In this document: piece by piece, positions 25,119 through 33,787 of the stretch | Layout of the letters: each line of letters opens with the position of its first letter | Numbering within the stretch: position 1 is the stretch's first letter | NCBI GenBank assembly: GCA_021774445.1 | Contig: JAJFJA010000015.1 | Span: forward strand, 62,001 to 126,000 | From: Alphaproteobacteria bacterium | GTDB taxonomy: Bacteria; Pseudomonadota; Alphaproteobacteria; UBA6615 | Direction: 5' to 3' | Length of the DNA: 64,000 nucleotides | The notes under the pieces: generated by a model | What the model saw: the letters and a program-made list of their open reading frames with translations, nothing else | What the model was told of the DNA's origin: nothing | Database searches by the model: none | Translations under genes and position numbers: made by a program

Positions 25119-26501
25119 ATGGCAGGCATCGGTTTTCCGCTCCGCAAACTGACTCAGCGCGATAATATTCTGGGTCTGGTCCAAGGCTACATCTACTCGG
25201 CGCTGATCTCTGCGGGGCCGTGGCTCATCACGGTCACCGGCATTGCCGGGACAACTTTGGTGGCGTCGCAGCTCGCGGCGCCAGCGGAAGTGTCCGGATT
25301 CCGCACGATCCTGATCTACAACTTCTCCTTTTCCCTGGTGCTTTCGGGACCGGTTGCGCTGGTTACCACCCGCTATGTCGCGGACGCAATCTTCAGCCGA
25401 TCAGTGGCGCTGGTGCCTGGGGCCATGTTGACGGGGTTGGTGCTGGTCTATGCGACCGCGCTTATCGCCGCGCTGCCGTTCTATGGATTTGTGGTGGATT
25501 TGCCGCCGGGACTCCGGGTCATCGCGGTGGTCAATTTCGTGGTGACCTCCGGCATCTGGCTGGTTGTGGTGTTCCTGACGGCGCTCAAGGATTTCATCAG
25601 CATTGTCGTCATCTTCATCGCTGGGGCCATCGTCTCGTTCTTCGGCAGCACCCTGCTCGCCGAATCCCATGGTGCCGCCGGCATGCTGCTCGGCTTTACG
25701 ATCGGCCTGGCGGTGATCCAATTCGCGACTATTGGCAAAGTCTTCGCGGAATACCCGCGCAGCGAGATCCGCTCGGGCGCCCTGCTCGGCTACTTCCGCG
25801 ACTACTGGGAGCTGGCGATCGGCGGCCTGGTCTACAACGCGGCAATTTGGGTCGACAAATGGATCATGTGGCTGGCGCCGGAACGCGAGGTGTTCGCCGG
25901 ATCGATGCTCTCCTTTCCGTCTTACGATGGGGCGATGTTCTTCGCCTTCGTGACCATCATCCCGGCGATGGCGCTGTTCACCATCTCCGTCGAGACCGGG
26001 TTCTTTGAAAGCTACCACCGTTTCTATCGGAGCATCGCGAACCACGGGACCTTCCGTCAGCTGCGGCAAGGCCAAAAAGACATCATGAGTAGCCTCGCGC
26101 TGAGTGCCCGCAACCTCGTGATCCTGCAGGGCGCCGTCACCGCGGTGGCAATCATCCTGGCACCGCAACTGGTCGCGCTGGCGCACGGTGACGCGCTGCA
26201 GGTGGGGATTTTTCGCCTCGGCGTGCTGGGGGCGTTCTTCCATGTCTCGCTGTTGTTCGTTTCGATCGTCCTGGCCTATTTCGACCTGCGCCGGCTGACC
26301 CTTGCGATCCAACTCTTGTTTCTGGTGCTGAACGCCGGCTTCACCATCGCGACCCTGCAGTTCGGCTTCCGGTTCTACGGCTATGGCTATTTTCTGGCGG
26401 CGGTGATCAGTTTCTTCGTGGCGTTTATCGCGGTCGAGAGGGTGCTGACCCGGTTGCCGTATGTCGCCTTCGTGCGCGCCAATCCTTCGGTCGGGAAGTA
26501 G
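25119..26501 (+). CDS. pelG: Pel inner-membrane transporter-like protein (Wzx/MOP fold)
   Basis: The product is 460 residues and is polytopic throughout, with roughly twelve membrane segments (YIYSALISAGPWLITVTGIAG, LVYATALIAALPFYGFVV, VVVFLTALKDFISIVVIFIAGAIVSF...). The N-terminus AGIGFPLRKLTQRDN and the IWVDKWIMWLAPE loop are typical of PelG. PelG completes the PelDEFG complex and moves the chain over the inner membrane. It is the last gene of the operon; 200 bp of non-coding sequence follows. Confidence 0.95.
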   Translation: MAGIGFPLRKLTQRDNILGLVQGYIYSALISAGPWLITVTGIAGTTLVASQLAAPAEVSGFRTILIYNFSFSLVLSGPVALVTTRYVADAIFSRSVALVPGAMLTGLVLVYATALIAALPFYGFVVDLPPGLRVIAVVNFVVTSGIWLVVVFLTALKDFISIVVIFIAGAIVSFFGSTLLAESHGAAGMLLGFTIGLAVIQFATIGKVFAEYPRSEIRSGALLGYFRDYWELAIGGLVYNAAIWVDKWIMWLAPEREVFAGSMLSFPSYDGAMFFAFVTIIPAMALFTISVETGFFESYHRFYRSIANHGTFRQLRQGQKDIMSSLALSARNLVILQGAVTAVAIILAPQLVALAHGDALQVGIFRLGVLGAFFHVSLLFVSIVLAYFDLRRLTLAIQLLFLVLNAGFTIATLQFGFRFYGYGYFLAAVISFFVAFIAVERVLTRLPYVAFVRANPSVGK

Positions 26502-26698
26502 CCGGACCTGCCGTTTTTTGTCGTCTCCTGCCTGATTCTCGTCGCCTGTCCGCGCCCGCTTCATCACCGAACAACACGGCGATCGAGATCGCCGACGATC
26601 AAGGATAACCCCGAATGGCATCCCGCAACGTGTAATTGGGGGAGAGCGCAGATCGGCGTCTCTCAATCGGCCACAGAGCCAGTTGATCGGAGGATGTC

Positions 26699-27022
26699 AT
26701 GTTCAGCACTGCAGCACATCGTTGGGTTTCCGGGATCGTGAGCATTGTTGCCCTGGCGGGAGTCGCGACTTTTTCGGGCGAGGCGTCGGCAGAACCATCC
26801 TGCGGTCAGCGGGAAGAGGTCGTGAAGGTGCTCGCACAGCGTCACGCCGAGGCACCGACCTCCATGGGCCTGGCCATGAATGGCGCCATGGTCGAAGTGT
26901 TTTCTACCGTAGATGGCATGTCTTGGACGCTGCTTATGACCATGCCCGATGGGCGGTCCTGCGTCATGGCCGCGGGCGAGAGTTGGATGTCAATGACCCA
27001 GATCTCTGGTCAGGCCTCCTAG
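26699..27022 (+). CDS. Small secreted protein of unknown function
   Basis: The product is 107 residues. A signal peptide (WVSGIVSIVALAGVATFSGEASA) is followed by about 75 residues with CGQREEVVKVLAQRHAEAPTSMG, then a beta-rich TVDGMSWTLLMTMPDGRSCVMAAG with two cysteines that may pair. Similar small proteins are common among alphaproteobacteria, but I know no function. The start has a GGAGGATGTC context; the gene is followed by its own hairpin at 27078. Confidence 0.7.
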   Translation: MFSTAAHRWVSGIVSIVALAGVATFSGEASAEPSCGQREEVVKVLAQRHAEAPTSMGLAMNGAMVEVFSTVDGMSWTLLMTMPDGRSCVMAAGESWMSMTQISGQAS

Positions 27023-27077
27023 ACCTCCGCACCCCGGGCGATGATCCGTCCAACCTTAAAGCTTCCGCCACATCAAC

Positions 27078-27116
27078 GCGCCTCATCCCTCGACCGGGCT
27101 GGGGCGCTTTGCTTTT
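27078..27116 (+). terminator. Hairpin with T-rich tail after the 26.7-kb gene
   Basis: GCGCCTCATC (27078-27087) pairs with GCTGGGGCGC (27098-27107) with one mismatch and one G:T, and TTTGCTTTT follows. Confidence 0.6.
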
Positions 27117-27218
27117 GGACCGTCAAATCTAGCGCGAAGTTTTTTTTCAGGGTCGTTCACCCCCACCGGCAAGAACGCGCGTGTACATAGATGACCTCCC
27201 TTTAGTTTCCCCCTAACT

Positions 27219-27250
27219 AGGCCGGCATAATACGCCGGCCTCTTTTTTTT
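27219..27250 (+). terminator. Strong rho-independent terminator
   Basis: AGGCCGGC (27219-27226) pairs perfectly with GCCGGCCT (27234-27241), loop ATAATAC, followed by C and eight T residues. Confidence 0.88.
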
Positions 27251-27346
27251 GCCTGCGACCCACGCGATTTTTTGTCATCGCGCCGTAACCCCCTTTTTGA
27301 ATTTGAACCGTGTGAAGGGAAGAGAGAGACAACACGACAAACAGGG

Positions 27347-27514
27347 ATGAGAACCATGATGCAAGAACGGATCGATAACGGAAACCGCGAGTACCGAGAC
27401 CGCCTCGCACAGTCGCTCCTGTCGAGCATGAGCCATGAAGAGGCCATCGATCTTTGCGTCACGAACGAGTGGCTCGGCATCCTCAACGACCTCATGGCGG
27501 TGCAGGTTCACTAA
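27347..27514 (+). CDS. Small hypothetical protein (55 aa)
   Basis: The product is 55 residues, starting MRTMMQERIDNG and continuing as a predicted helical REYRDRLAQSLLSSMSHEEAIDLC and NEWLGILNDLMA. The start is uncertain (ATG 27347, 27356 or 27359). It lies between two terminators, which argues for an independent transcript. No signal peptide and no family that I recognise. Confidence 0.5.
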   Translation: MRTMMQERIDNGNREYRDRLAQSLLSSMSHEEAIDLCVTNEWLGILNDLMAVQVH

Positions 27515-27539
27515 TCGCCGAATTTCCACAGTGACAAGG

Positions 27540-27563
27540 GCGCGCCCCATCGGGCGCGCTTTG
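27540..27563 (+). terminator. Terminator after the 55-aa gene
   Basis: GCGCGCCC (27540-27547) pairs with GGGCGCGC (27552-27559), loop CATC, then TTTG. Short T-run. Confidence 0.65.
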
Positions 27564-27605
27564 CTGTTGCGCTATCATTGATCGTAGCTTTGGGAGACAG
27601 ACGTG

Positions 27606-28001
27606 ATGGGACTGAGAATTATCAAAGGTGCCGCGTTCGCCGTGGCCCTGTTGTCTGTCGGCTTCGCCGGGGGCGCCGCGCAGGCCGATCACGATAGCCG
27701 CGTAGTCGTTGTGAACGGGGCTCGTCTGAGCCCGGCCGAGATCGCTTATGCGGAGCAGGCGACGGGATATCAACTGCCCAGCGGCTACTACTGGTACAAC
27801 GAAGCCTCGGGCTATTGGGGCGTTGTCGGCGGGCCGGCGGTTGGCCGCGTCTCGGGCACCTACGCGCAAGGCAGTGGCGTCGGGCAGAATTACGGCGACG
27901 GCTCCAGCGCCTACCGCAACCCGAACACCGGCACGGGCATTATCACCAACCCGAACGGCGGTGGCGACTGGCGCGATCAGGTCTGGATATCGCCCCGCTG
28001 A
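27606..28001 (+). CDS. Small secreted Gly/Tyr/Asn-rich protein
   Basis: The product is 131 residues. A signal peptide (GAAFAVALLSVGFAGGAAQA) precedes a SRVVVVNGARLSPAEIAYAEQATGYQLPSGYYWYNEASGYWG segment and a low-complexity Gly/Asn tail (GSGVGQNYGDGSSAYRNPNTGTG). ATG 27606 is preferred to GTG 27603. The stop codon lies inside a small GC hairpin (27993-28009). Proteins of this kind occur widely in alphaproteobacteria; function unknown. Confidence 0.7.
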   Translation: MGLRIIKGAAFAVALLSVGFAGGAAQADHDSRVVVVNGARLSPAEIAYAEQATGYQLPSGYYWYNEASGYWGVVGGPAVGRVSGTYAQGSGVGQNYGDGSSAYRNPNTGTGIITNPNGGGDWRDQVWISPR

Positions 28002-28104
28002 CAGCGGGGCCGTTCCCCGACGGGCGGGCGCAGGGTCGATCCCCGCTTGTATCCGCCGGCGGTAGGGGAGACCCTGTAAGCCTCGAGGACAAGAGGGTGC
28101 TTCG

Positions 28105-28953
28105 ATGAATTATTGTGGAGTGGATCAGACCCCGTTCGACCAGCGTCGCCAAGGCCTTGGTGCGGACACCAGCCGCCGCGAACGATTCCGCCAAGAGCGT
28201 GTGCTACGGTTCGACGGCGCCTATCGCAGCAAGGCGGAAAATCACAGCGTCGGGCGCAACCAGGCGGTTGTCGAGCTGCTGTGCTACCTCAGCCTACTTA
28301 GCAACGCCAACGCTATTGCCCAAACAGCCGCCATCACCTGGGACAAGGCCCACGTGCAGAGCATTAGCGCGTCTACGGGTGGTCAGGTCGGTGCCCACGC
28401 GCTGCCGTGCCAAATCCTCATTGCCGGACAGCGGCCATCGGAAATCGCGTTACCGCGGGAGTTCGACGGCGATAAGCTGCGTCACAATCTGCGGCAGCTC
28501 TTCGGCAAGGTCACGGTGTTGCCGAAGATATTCAACATGGCCGACAGCCGCGCCGAGGACAACTGCCTACGCGGATCCTTGGTCGCCGCCTGCATCTCCG
28601 TTATTTCCGAGACCAAGCCGGCGCAGCGCTCTGCGGGGGTCCTGCGACGCGGCAAAGGCCTCGACCATGGTATGATTGAGTTGACGCGCAGCGCGCTTCC
28701 CGCCGCAGTTCGCGGAGCCGGGATCGACCATGATGCCGTTCGCGCGGCCTATACGGTTTGGTCCAACCAAGCGAGAGCGGCCTTCGGCCGCACCATCACG
28801 GTCGTCGAACAGCGCGGTTCGGTGATGGCCGGCGAGGACGTGTCGGATGAGGTCATCTACATCCTCGAGCGCTACCGCGACAGCCTCAAGCGGCGCCCGG
28901 CGAAACTCGGGGACCGCCAGATGTACGATCTCGAGGAAAGCCTGTGGGCCTGA
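28105..28953 (+). CDS. Hypothetical protein
   Basis: The product is 282 residues starting at ATG 28105, with AGGG eight bases upstream. No signal peptide or transmembrane helix. An arginine-rich N-terminus (RRQGLGADTSRRERFRQERVLRF) leads to a largely helical body, and the C-terminus is charged (YILERYRDSLKRRPAKLGDRQMYDLEESLWA). No motif I recognise. Genes on either side differ in theme, so context does not help. Confidence 0.65.
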   Translation: MNYCGVDQTPFDQRRQGLGADTSRRERFRQERVLRFDGAYRSKAENHSVGRNQAVVELLCYLSLLSNANAIAQTAAITWDKAHVQSISASTGGQVGAHALPCQILIAGQRPSEIALPREFDGDKLRHNLRQLFGKVTVLPKIFNMADSRAEDNCLRGSLVAACISVISETKPAQRSAGVLRRGKGLDHGMIELTRSALPAAVRGAGIDHDAVRAAYTVWSNQARAAFGRTITVVEQRGSVMAGEDVSDEVIYILERYRDSLKRRPAKLGDRQMYDLEESLWA

Positions 28954-29105
28954 TGGATGGCCCGGTCGGCTATAGGTAGACGCCTGATCAGGGGCGTGGC
29001 GGTCTCGAAGACGCTCGCGGTATGAAAGTGTGCGATGGTGGATAGCTGGTAAGTCGGCCAGGATGCCTGCGGAATGGTACCAGTGGGAATGCGGGTGCTG
29101 TACCG

Positions 29106-29480
29106 CTATTGCAGGTTCAGCGTGACCGCTTCGCGTAGTGTGCGATTCTGGTTGCGGAACAACAGGCGCACGCGATGCCTGTCCGAGGCGCCGATCCCTT
29201 CCTTCTGTGCGGTCACAACGAGGGAGTGTTGGTTGTGACGAACAAACTCGAAGCGCCCATCGTCGTCCGACATTGTGGAATCAAGCTTGCTGAGGGAGAC
29301 GATGGTCTGCTCGGACAGCTGGACCTCGGCGTTGGCGACGGGTCTATCGTCCGGCCCGACAACCCGGCCCGAAAGGATGCCATCATTGTTGCCGACGATA
29401 TAGATATTCCACGCGACAATGACGATGGCGATGCTGCCGAAAGTGACCGTAAACCGGTTCATTAACCACTGATTTCGCAC
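29106..29480 (-). CDS. Membrane-anchored carboxypeptidase-regulatory-like domain protein
   Basis: The product is 124 residues (ATG 29480, or MNRF at 29462). One N-terminal membrane helix (FGSIAIVIVAWNIYIVGNN) is followed by a transthyretin/CarboxypepD_reg-type beta sandwich: LSGRVVGPDDRPVANAEVQLSE, SDDDGRFEFVRHNQHSLVV. It begins seven bases after the last permease gene of the ABC operon and is therefore its fifth gene. The domain should face the periplasm. A role in the transport system is suggested only by operon membership. Confidence 0.7.
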   Translation of the reverse strand: MRNQWLMNRFTVTFGSIAIVIVAWNIYIVGNNDGILSGRVVGPDDRPVANAEVQLSEQTIVSLSKLDSTMSDDDGRFEFVRHNQHSLVVTAQKEGIGASDRHRVRLLFRNQNRTLREAVTLNLQ

Positions 29481-29487
29481 CGGACTA

Positions 29488-30315
29488 TCAACCCTTGCTG
29501 GCGCCGGAGGTGAGGCCGCGGATAAATTCCTTTTGGGCCAATAGAAATACGAGAAGTCCGGGGGCTAAAACCATTACCGAGAATGCATAGAGTGAGCCTG
29601 TCGTGTCCTCGAAATAGGATTGGAACGTGGAAAGTCCCAGGGGGAGCGTCTGCATATCCACATCGCGGATGATCATCAGCGGCCAAAGGAAATCGTTCCA
29701 CGACCAGATGAACGACAGAATGATATTGGTAGCGACGGCCGGTTTGGCCAATGGAAGCATGATCTTATAGATGATCCGCCATTCCGATAGGCCGTCGAGC
29801 CGCGCGGCCTCGATCAGGGAGTTGGGGACCGCGTCGAAGCTGGCTTTAAAAACGAAGATCAATACGACATGCGAGAAGGCCGGTAAGGCCAGCCCGAGAT
29901 GAGTATTCAGCAGACCGAGTTCGCGCGTGATCAGATAAGCCGGGATAATGGTCGCGTGGAACGGGATCATCATGCTCGACAGCAGCACGAGAACGACCAG
30001 CCGCTTGCCGGCGAAGTGCCGGGTCAAGGCGTACCCCGCCAGCGCGTTGAGAATCAAATTTGCGGTAATGGCGAGGCCGGCGACGATGACGCTGTTGGCG
30101 AAGAAACGCACGAAGGGTACGAAATACCAGGCGTCGACGAAATAATACGGGTTGGGGTTCTGCGGCAGTATTGCCGGCGGGTAGGAAAACAGGTTTTCGC
30201 CGGTAAGGCTCGTCTTGATGACCCAATAGAACGGTATGAGCATCAGGGTGCAGACGATGATCAATGTCGTATGGATCGGCCAGCGGCGGTAGTTGTTCAT
30301 GCTCCGGCTGGCCAT
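29488..30315 (-). CDS. Sugar ABC transporter permease (MalG type)
   Basis: The product is 275 residues with six membrane segments (TTLIIVCTLMLIPFYWVI, FFANSVIVAGLAITANLILNALAGYAL...). The EAA loop reads EAARLDGLSEWRIIYKIMLPLAKPA, the contact site for the ATPase. It belongs to the CUT1 carbohydrate uptake family. The ATG at 30315 overlaps the stop of the previous permease gene (TAATG), so the pair is translationally coupled. Confidence 0.92.
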   Translation of the reverse strand: MASRSMNNYRRWPIHTTLIIVCTLMLIPFYWVIKTSLTGENLFSYPPAILPQNPNPYYFVDAWYFVPFVRFFANSVIVAGLAITANLILNALAGYALTRHFAGKRLVVLVLLSSMMIPFHATIIPAYLITRELGLLNTHLGLALPAFSHVVLIFVFKASFDAVPNSLIEAARLDGLSEWRIIYKIMLPLAKPAVATNIILSFIWSWNDFLWPLMIIRDVDMQTLPLGLSTFQSYFEDTTGSLYAFSVMVLAPGLLVFLLAQKEFIRGLTSGASKG

Positions 30316-31271
30316 TAGTTGATATCCACCTTTCCGGCGTCTCCGCCGGCCACGAAGTTGGCCAGAATGGCGATTGTGATAAAGAACACGAACATGACCA
30401 CGGTGAGTGCGCCGGCGTAGTCGAACTGGCTCAATTGGAAGGCGGATCGGTAGATATAGGTGATCAACAGCTCAGTGGCATGGCCGGGACCGCCGTTGGT
30501 CATCACGAAGATCAAATCGAAACTGGTGAATGAAGCAATGATGCCGATAATGAGGCATAGGAAAATCGACGGGCGAAGCAGCGGTAACGTTATGCGGTAG
30601 AATTGCCGCCACCTGTTGGCGCCATCGATCGAAGCGGCCTCGTATAAATGTTCGGGAATATTCTGCAGGCCCGTTAGCAGAATAATCATGAAGAAACCAA
30701 GGATCTGCCAAATCGCCGCGGCCATGACCGATGCCAAAGCGGTCGAAAACGACTCCAGGAACGCGATGGGCTCATCGATCAAACCAAGGCTGCGGAGGAT
30801 GAAGTTGAACAGGCCGACTTTTTCATCATAGAGCCACCGCCAGATGATACCGACCCCGACGGTCATCAGCGGATATGACAAGAAGATCAATGTCCGGTAG
30901 AGGCCGCGACTCCTGATCTGCGAATTGACCAGCATCGCCAACCCGAGTGCCATAATAATGCCGATCGGTGCGGTCAACATGTAAATCAACGTGTTCTTCA
31001 AGGCATCGCGGAACACATCGTCGAACAAAAACATTTCCTCATAGTGGTATAATCCGGCGAATTCCGCCGGCGCCGTCGGTGACCAGAATTGGAACGACAG
31101 GACGAAATTCCAACCCAGGGGAATCAACCGGTAGAGTATGAAAACGGTCGCGGCCGGTATCAGGAATAGATAAGTCAGGACGACCTGCCGGTGACGGCGT
31201 TTCGCGATCAATGGTTTGCGTGGCCGCCGCAGCGCCCCGGCAATCGCTTCTTCAGGCGTGGTCGTCGCCAT
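30315..31271 (-). CDS. Sugar ABC transporter permease (MalF type)
   Basis: The product is 318 residues. An N-terminal cytoplasmic tail precedes six membrane segments, beginning VVLTYLFLIPAATVFILYRLIPLGWNFVLSF. The EAA motif reads EAASIDGANRWRQFYRITLPLLRPS. It pairs with the MalG-type permease downstream to form the channel of a CUT1 importer. Confidence 0.92.
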   Translation of the reverse strand: MATTTPEEAIAGALRRPRKPLIAKRRHRQVVLTYLFLIPAATVFILYRLIPLGWNFVLSFQFWSPTAPAEFAGLYHYEEMFLFDDVFRDALKNTLIYMLTAPIGIIMALGLAMLVNSQIRSRGLYRTLIFLSYPLMTVGVGIIWRWLYDEKVGLFNFILRSLGLIDEPIAFLESFSTALASVMAAAIWQILGFFMIILLTGLQNIPEHLYEAASIDGANRWRQFYRITLPLLRPSIFLCLIIGIIASFTSFDLIFVMTNGGPGHATELLITYIYRSAFQLSQFDYAGALTVVMFVFFITIAILANFVAGGDAGKVDIN

Positions 31272-31302
31272 CCGTGACGTTCCTTGATCGGCCGAGGAAA
31301 GT

Positions 31303-31338
31303 CTGTCCGTGAACGCCGCTTGTGGCGCCCACGGACAG
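31303..31338 (-). other. Intercistronic stem-loop after the substrate-binding gene
   Basis: CTGTCCGTG (31303-31311) pairs perfectly with CACGGACAG (31330-31338), continued by an inner CGCC/GGCG pair. It lies in the 79-bp gap between the binding-protein gene and the first permease. There is no T-tract. Such hairpins typically protect the binding-protein mRNA and give it higher expression than the permeases. Confidence 0.65.
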
Positions 31339-31350
31339 GGGTGGGGTGGG

Positions 31351-32607
31351 TTATCGCCGACTTAGGACGCGGTTGACGCTGCGTTCGGCGTCGGCGATCG
31401 CGGTCGCTGGATCGGTCTGACCCAATAAGGCCGCTTGGATAGTGGGCCAGAACGCTTCCTTGATGCGGGCGTCCTTGGGCGTTACCCAATTGCCGGTGGC
31501 GCGATCCATATTCTGCAACGACAGTTCCAATGTCTTTGCCTTCAATGGATCATCCTGGCCGACACTGGCGATCAGTTCCTGGTCGACGTCCTTGTTCAGC
31601 GTCAGGATGGTAAAGTTATTGGCCATGACGCTCTGCCACTTGTTGCTGGTTGCTATCTTCACGAAATCCCAGGCCTCGTCGGGATATTTCGTTCCCTTTG
31701 AGATGCCAAAACCATGGGCGTTCGGAGTGCCCCACCCGCCGGGCCAAGGAACGACGCCCAGGGTGTCCGCGTTGACCCAATCCGCCCGGCCGGCAACCCA
31801 AAACAGCGCTGCGCCGTGCGCCTGATACATTGCGATATCGCCAGCGGCGAAGGCGTTGTTGGGTTCCACCCAGCGGCCGGTCCAAGCCACTTTGTTGATG
31901 TGACCAGCCTTTGTCGCCTCTGACAGCCGGGTCAATACGTCGAGCATCTTCGGTGTATTAAAGGCGGCTTTCTTAAGGTCTGGGGTAAGCAACTCGATGC
32001 CATTCATGGCAAAGAGCGGCCAATACAACCAGTCGAAGTTGAGCGTGACAAAACCGCTTTTCTCGCCGCCGGATAGTTGGCCGAGATAGTCGATAAACTG
32101 GTCGAAGTCTTCCGGCGGACCGCTAAGACCGGCGTCTGCGAACATTTGCTTGTTGTAGACCAGCAGCGATTTGGAAAAATAGTACGGCAGCATGTATTGC
32201 CGCCCATCGAGCTGCCATAGGGGCAGACCGTCTTGGTTGAAGCGGCCAGCGACGTCCGGTTCCGCTTCGAGATAGGGGGTCATGTCGACCAAGCCGTCTG
32301 CCGCGGCGTATTCAGCCCATAACATGCCCTGGACGTCGATGATATCCGGCGGGGTGCCGGCGACGAGCTGGGTCTGGTAGAAGGTGCCCCATTCGGTGCC
32401 CTTCTTATCCAGCCATTCGACGGTGAAATCAGGGTGGAGTTCTTCGAAATCGGCAATCCAACCGCGGAACTTTTCCTCGTAAATCGGTAAGTTCCAAGTC
32501 AGTAACGTGAGCTTTTTCTTGTCTTGCGCCGATGCCGGCCCGGCAGTGAGTAGCAATCCGGCGACGGTCGCCATTGCCACTGCGGCCAGAAATCTCTTCA
32601 TTAGCAT
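31351..32607 (-). CDS. Sugar ABC transporter substrate-binding protein (CUT1)
   Basis: The product is 418 residues from ATG 32607 (GGGAGG five bases upstream); the longer frame upstream is discarded. A signal peptide (MLMKRFLAAVAMATVAGLLLTAGPASAQ) precedes a type-I solute-binding fold: LTLLTWNLPIYEEKFRGWIADFEELHPDF, VAGTPPDIIDVQG, LPYYFSKSLLVYNKQMFADAGL, GDIAMYQAHGAALFWVAG, and HGFGISKGTKYPDEAWDFVKI. Aromatic-rich segments suggest an oligosaccharide or polyol ligand, but the ligand cannot be read from sequence. Confidence 0.92.
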   Translation of the reverse strand: MLMKRFLAAVAMATVAGLLLTAGPASAQDKKKLTLLTWNLPIYEEKFRGWIADFEELHPDFTVEWLDKKGTEWGTFYQTQLVAGTPPDIIDVQGMLWAEYAAADGLVDMTPYLEAEPDVAGRFNQDGLPLWQLDGRQYMLPYYFSKSLLVYNKQMFADAGLSGPPEDFDQFIDYLGQLSGGEKSGFVTLNFDWLYWPLFAMNGIELLTPDLKKAAFNTPKMLDVLTRLSEATKAGHINKVAWTGRWVEPNNAFAAGDIAMYQAHGAALFWVAGRADWVNADTLGVVPWPGGWGTPNAHGFGISKGTKYPDEAWDFVKIATSNKWQSVMANNFTILTLNKDVDQELIASVGQDDPLKAKTLELSLQNMDRATGNWVTPKDARIKEAFWPTIQAALLGQTDPATAIADAERSVNRVLSRR

Positions 32608-32689
32608 CTCAACCTCCCTTGGCTTGTTAACGCGGTTACGCAACCGGCTCAGCTTCCGACCGCGCAGTAGTACGATGCCTTGCACGCAT

Positions 32690-33787
32690 CTAGATCGCCT
32701 TGCCCGAGGCGGGGTCGAACAGCTGCATGGCATCCATCTCCGGCAGGACAGAAACGGTCTCACCGATTCGGCGTACCGAATTCGGTGGCAGCCTGCCGAC
32801 AACCTCTCTGCCGCCAATCGAGAAAAATACCAACGTGTCGGAGCCGAGGGGTTCGATCTCTTCGGCGGTGCGGCGGATAAGCGCGTCGTTCTGGGCGGCT
32901 CCGTTGGGCGACCAAAGAATGTTTTCCGGCCGCAGGCCGAAGACGACCGGCTGGCCGACATAGTTGGCGTATCGTTGGCGTTTGGTTTCGGGAATGCGCA
33001 ACGCGATGTCGTTGTCCAAGCGGACCGCCAAACCATCGTCGGCGGCGGTAAGTTCGGCCGGCAGAAGGTTCATTGTCGGGGACCCGACGAAGCCCGCGAC
33101 AAAGACACTGGCCGGCTTGCTGTAGACCTCATCCGGGGTGCCGATCTGTTCGATGTTGCCGGCATTCATGATGACAATACGGTCGGCCAGGGTCATGGCC
33201 TCTACCTGGTCGTGGGTGACGTAAATCGACGTGGTCGCGACACGGCGATGCAGTTTCTTGATCTCGCCGCGCATGCTGACACGAAGTTTTGCATCGAGAT
33301 TGCTCAGGGGCTCGTCGAACAAAAAGACCTTCGGGTCACGCACGATGGCGCGTCCCATCGCCACCCGTTGGCGCTGGCCGCCGGAGAGTTGCTTGGGGCG
33401 GCGCTCGAGGAGTTCGGAAATATTAAGGATATCCGCGGCAGCGAGCACGCGCCGGCGAATATCGCTCTTGTCGTGGCCGCGGTATTGTAACGAGAACGCC
33501 ATGTTCTGGAAAACGGACATGTGCGGATACAAGGCGTAATCCTGGAAGACCATCGCGATGTCCCGGTGCTGGGGCTCCAGTTCGTTGACACACGTATCAT
33601 CGATCCAAATCTCGCCCCGGGTAATATCTTCGAGGCCGGCGACCATGCGCAGCGTCGTGCTTTTGCCGCATCCCGATGGACCAACCAGGACGACGAACTC
33701 TTGGTGGCCGACCTCTAGATCGATGCCGTGGACAACCTCGGTCTCGCCATAGTTCTTGTACAAGGAATTCAGCGTTACCGTCGCCAC
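32690..33787 (-). CDS. Sugar ABC transporter ATPase (UgpC/MsmK type)
   Basis: The product is 365 residues. Nucleotide-binding domain: Walker A GPSGCGKST, Q-loop MVFQDYALYP, signature LSGGQRQRVAMGRA, Walker B VFLFDEPLSNLD, switch His in YVTHDQVEAM. The C-terminal TOBE/OB part (from ~240) includes VVFGLRPENILW, as in MalK/UgpC. It heads the operon, 82 bp before the binding-protein gene, an unusual order but common for alphaproteobacterial CUT1 systems. Confidence 0.94.
   Translation of the reverse strand: MATVTLNSLYKNYGETEVVHGIDLEVGHQEFVVLVGPSGCGKSTTLRMVAGLEDITRGEIWIDDTCVNELEPQHRDIAMVFQDYALYPHMSVFQNMAFSLQYRGHDKSDIRRRVLAAADILNISELLERRPKQLSGGQRQRVAMGRAIVRDPKVFLFDEPLSNLDAKLRVSMRGEIKKLHRRVATTSIYVTHDQVEAMTLADRIVIMNAGNIEQIGTPDEVYSKPASVFVAGFVGSPTMNLLPAELTAADDGLAVRLDNDIALRIPETKRQRYANYVGQPVVFGLRPENILWSPNGAAQNDALIRRTAEEIEPLGSDTLVFFSIGGREVVGRLPPNSVRRIGETVSVLPEMDAMQLFDPASGKAI

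Larger units (their letters stand above)
27023..27346. other. Intergenic region with two terminators
   Basis: This 324-bp gap holds two separate intrinsic terminator candidates (27078-27116 and 27219-27250) and presumably the promoter of the small gene at 27347. No further coding signal was found. Confidence 0.5.

Noticed and set aside
25401..26666. Minus-strand open frame of 421 codons opposite pelG
   Set aside because: It is the antisense shadow of a high-GC membrane-protein gene, rich in Arg/His/Gln/Asp with no recognisable domain, while pelG is unmistakable.
27993..28009. GC hairpin over the stop codon of the 27.6-kb gene as a terminator
   Set aside because: CCCCGCTGACAGCGGGG is a fair stem but is followed by a C-rich stretch, not T residues.
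28954..29105. Possible tRNA or small RNA gene in the convergent gap
   Set aside because: No cloverleaf or GTTCRA-type T-loop could be built; nothing supported.
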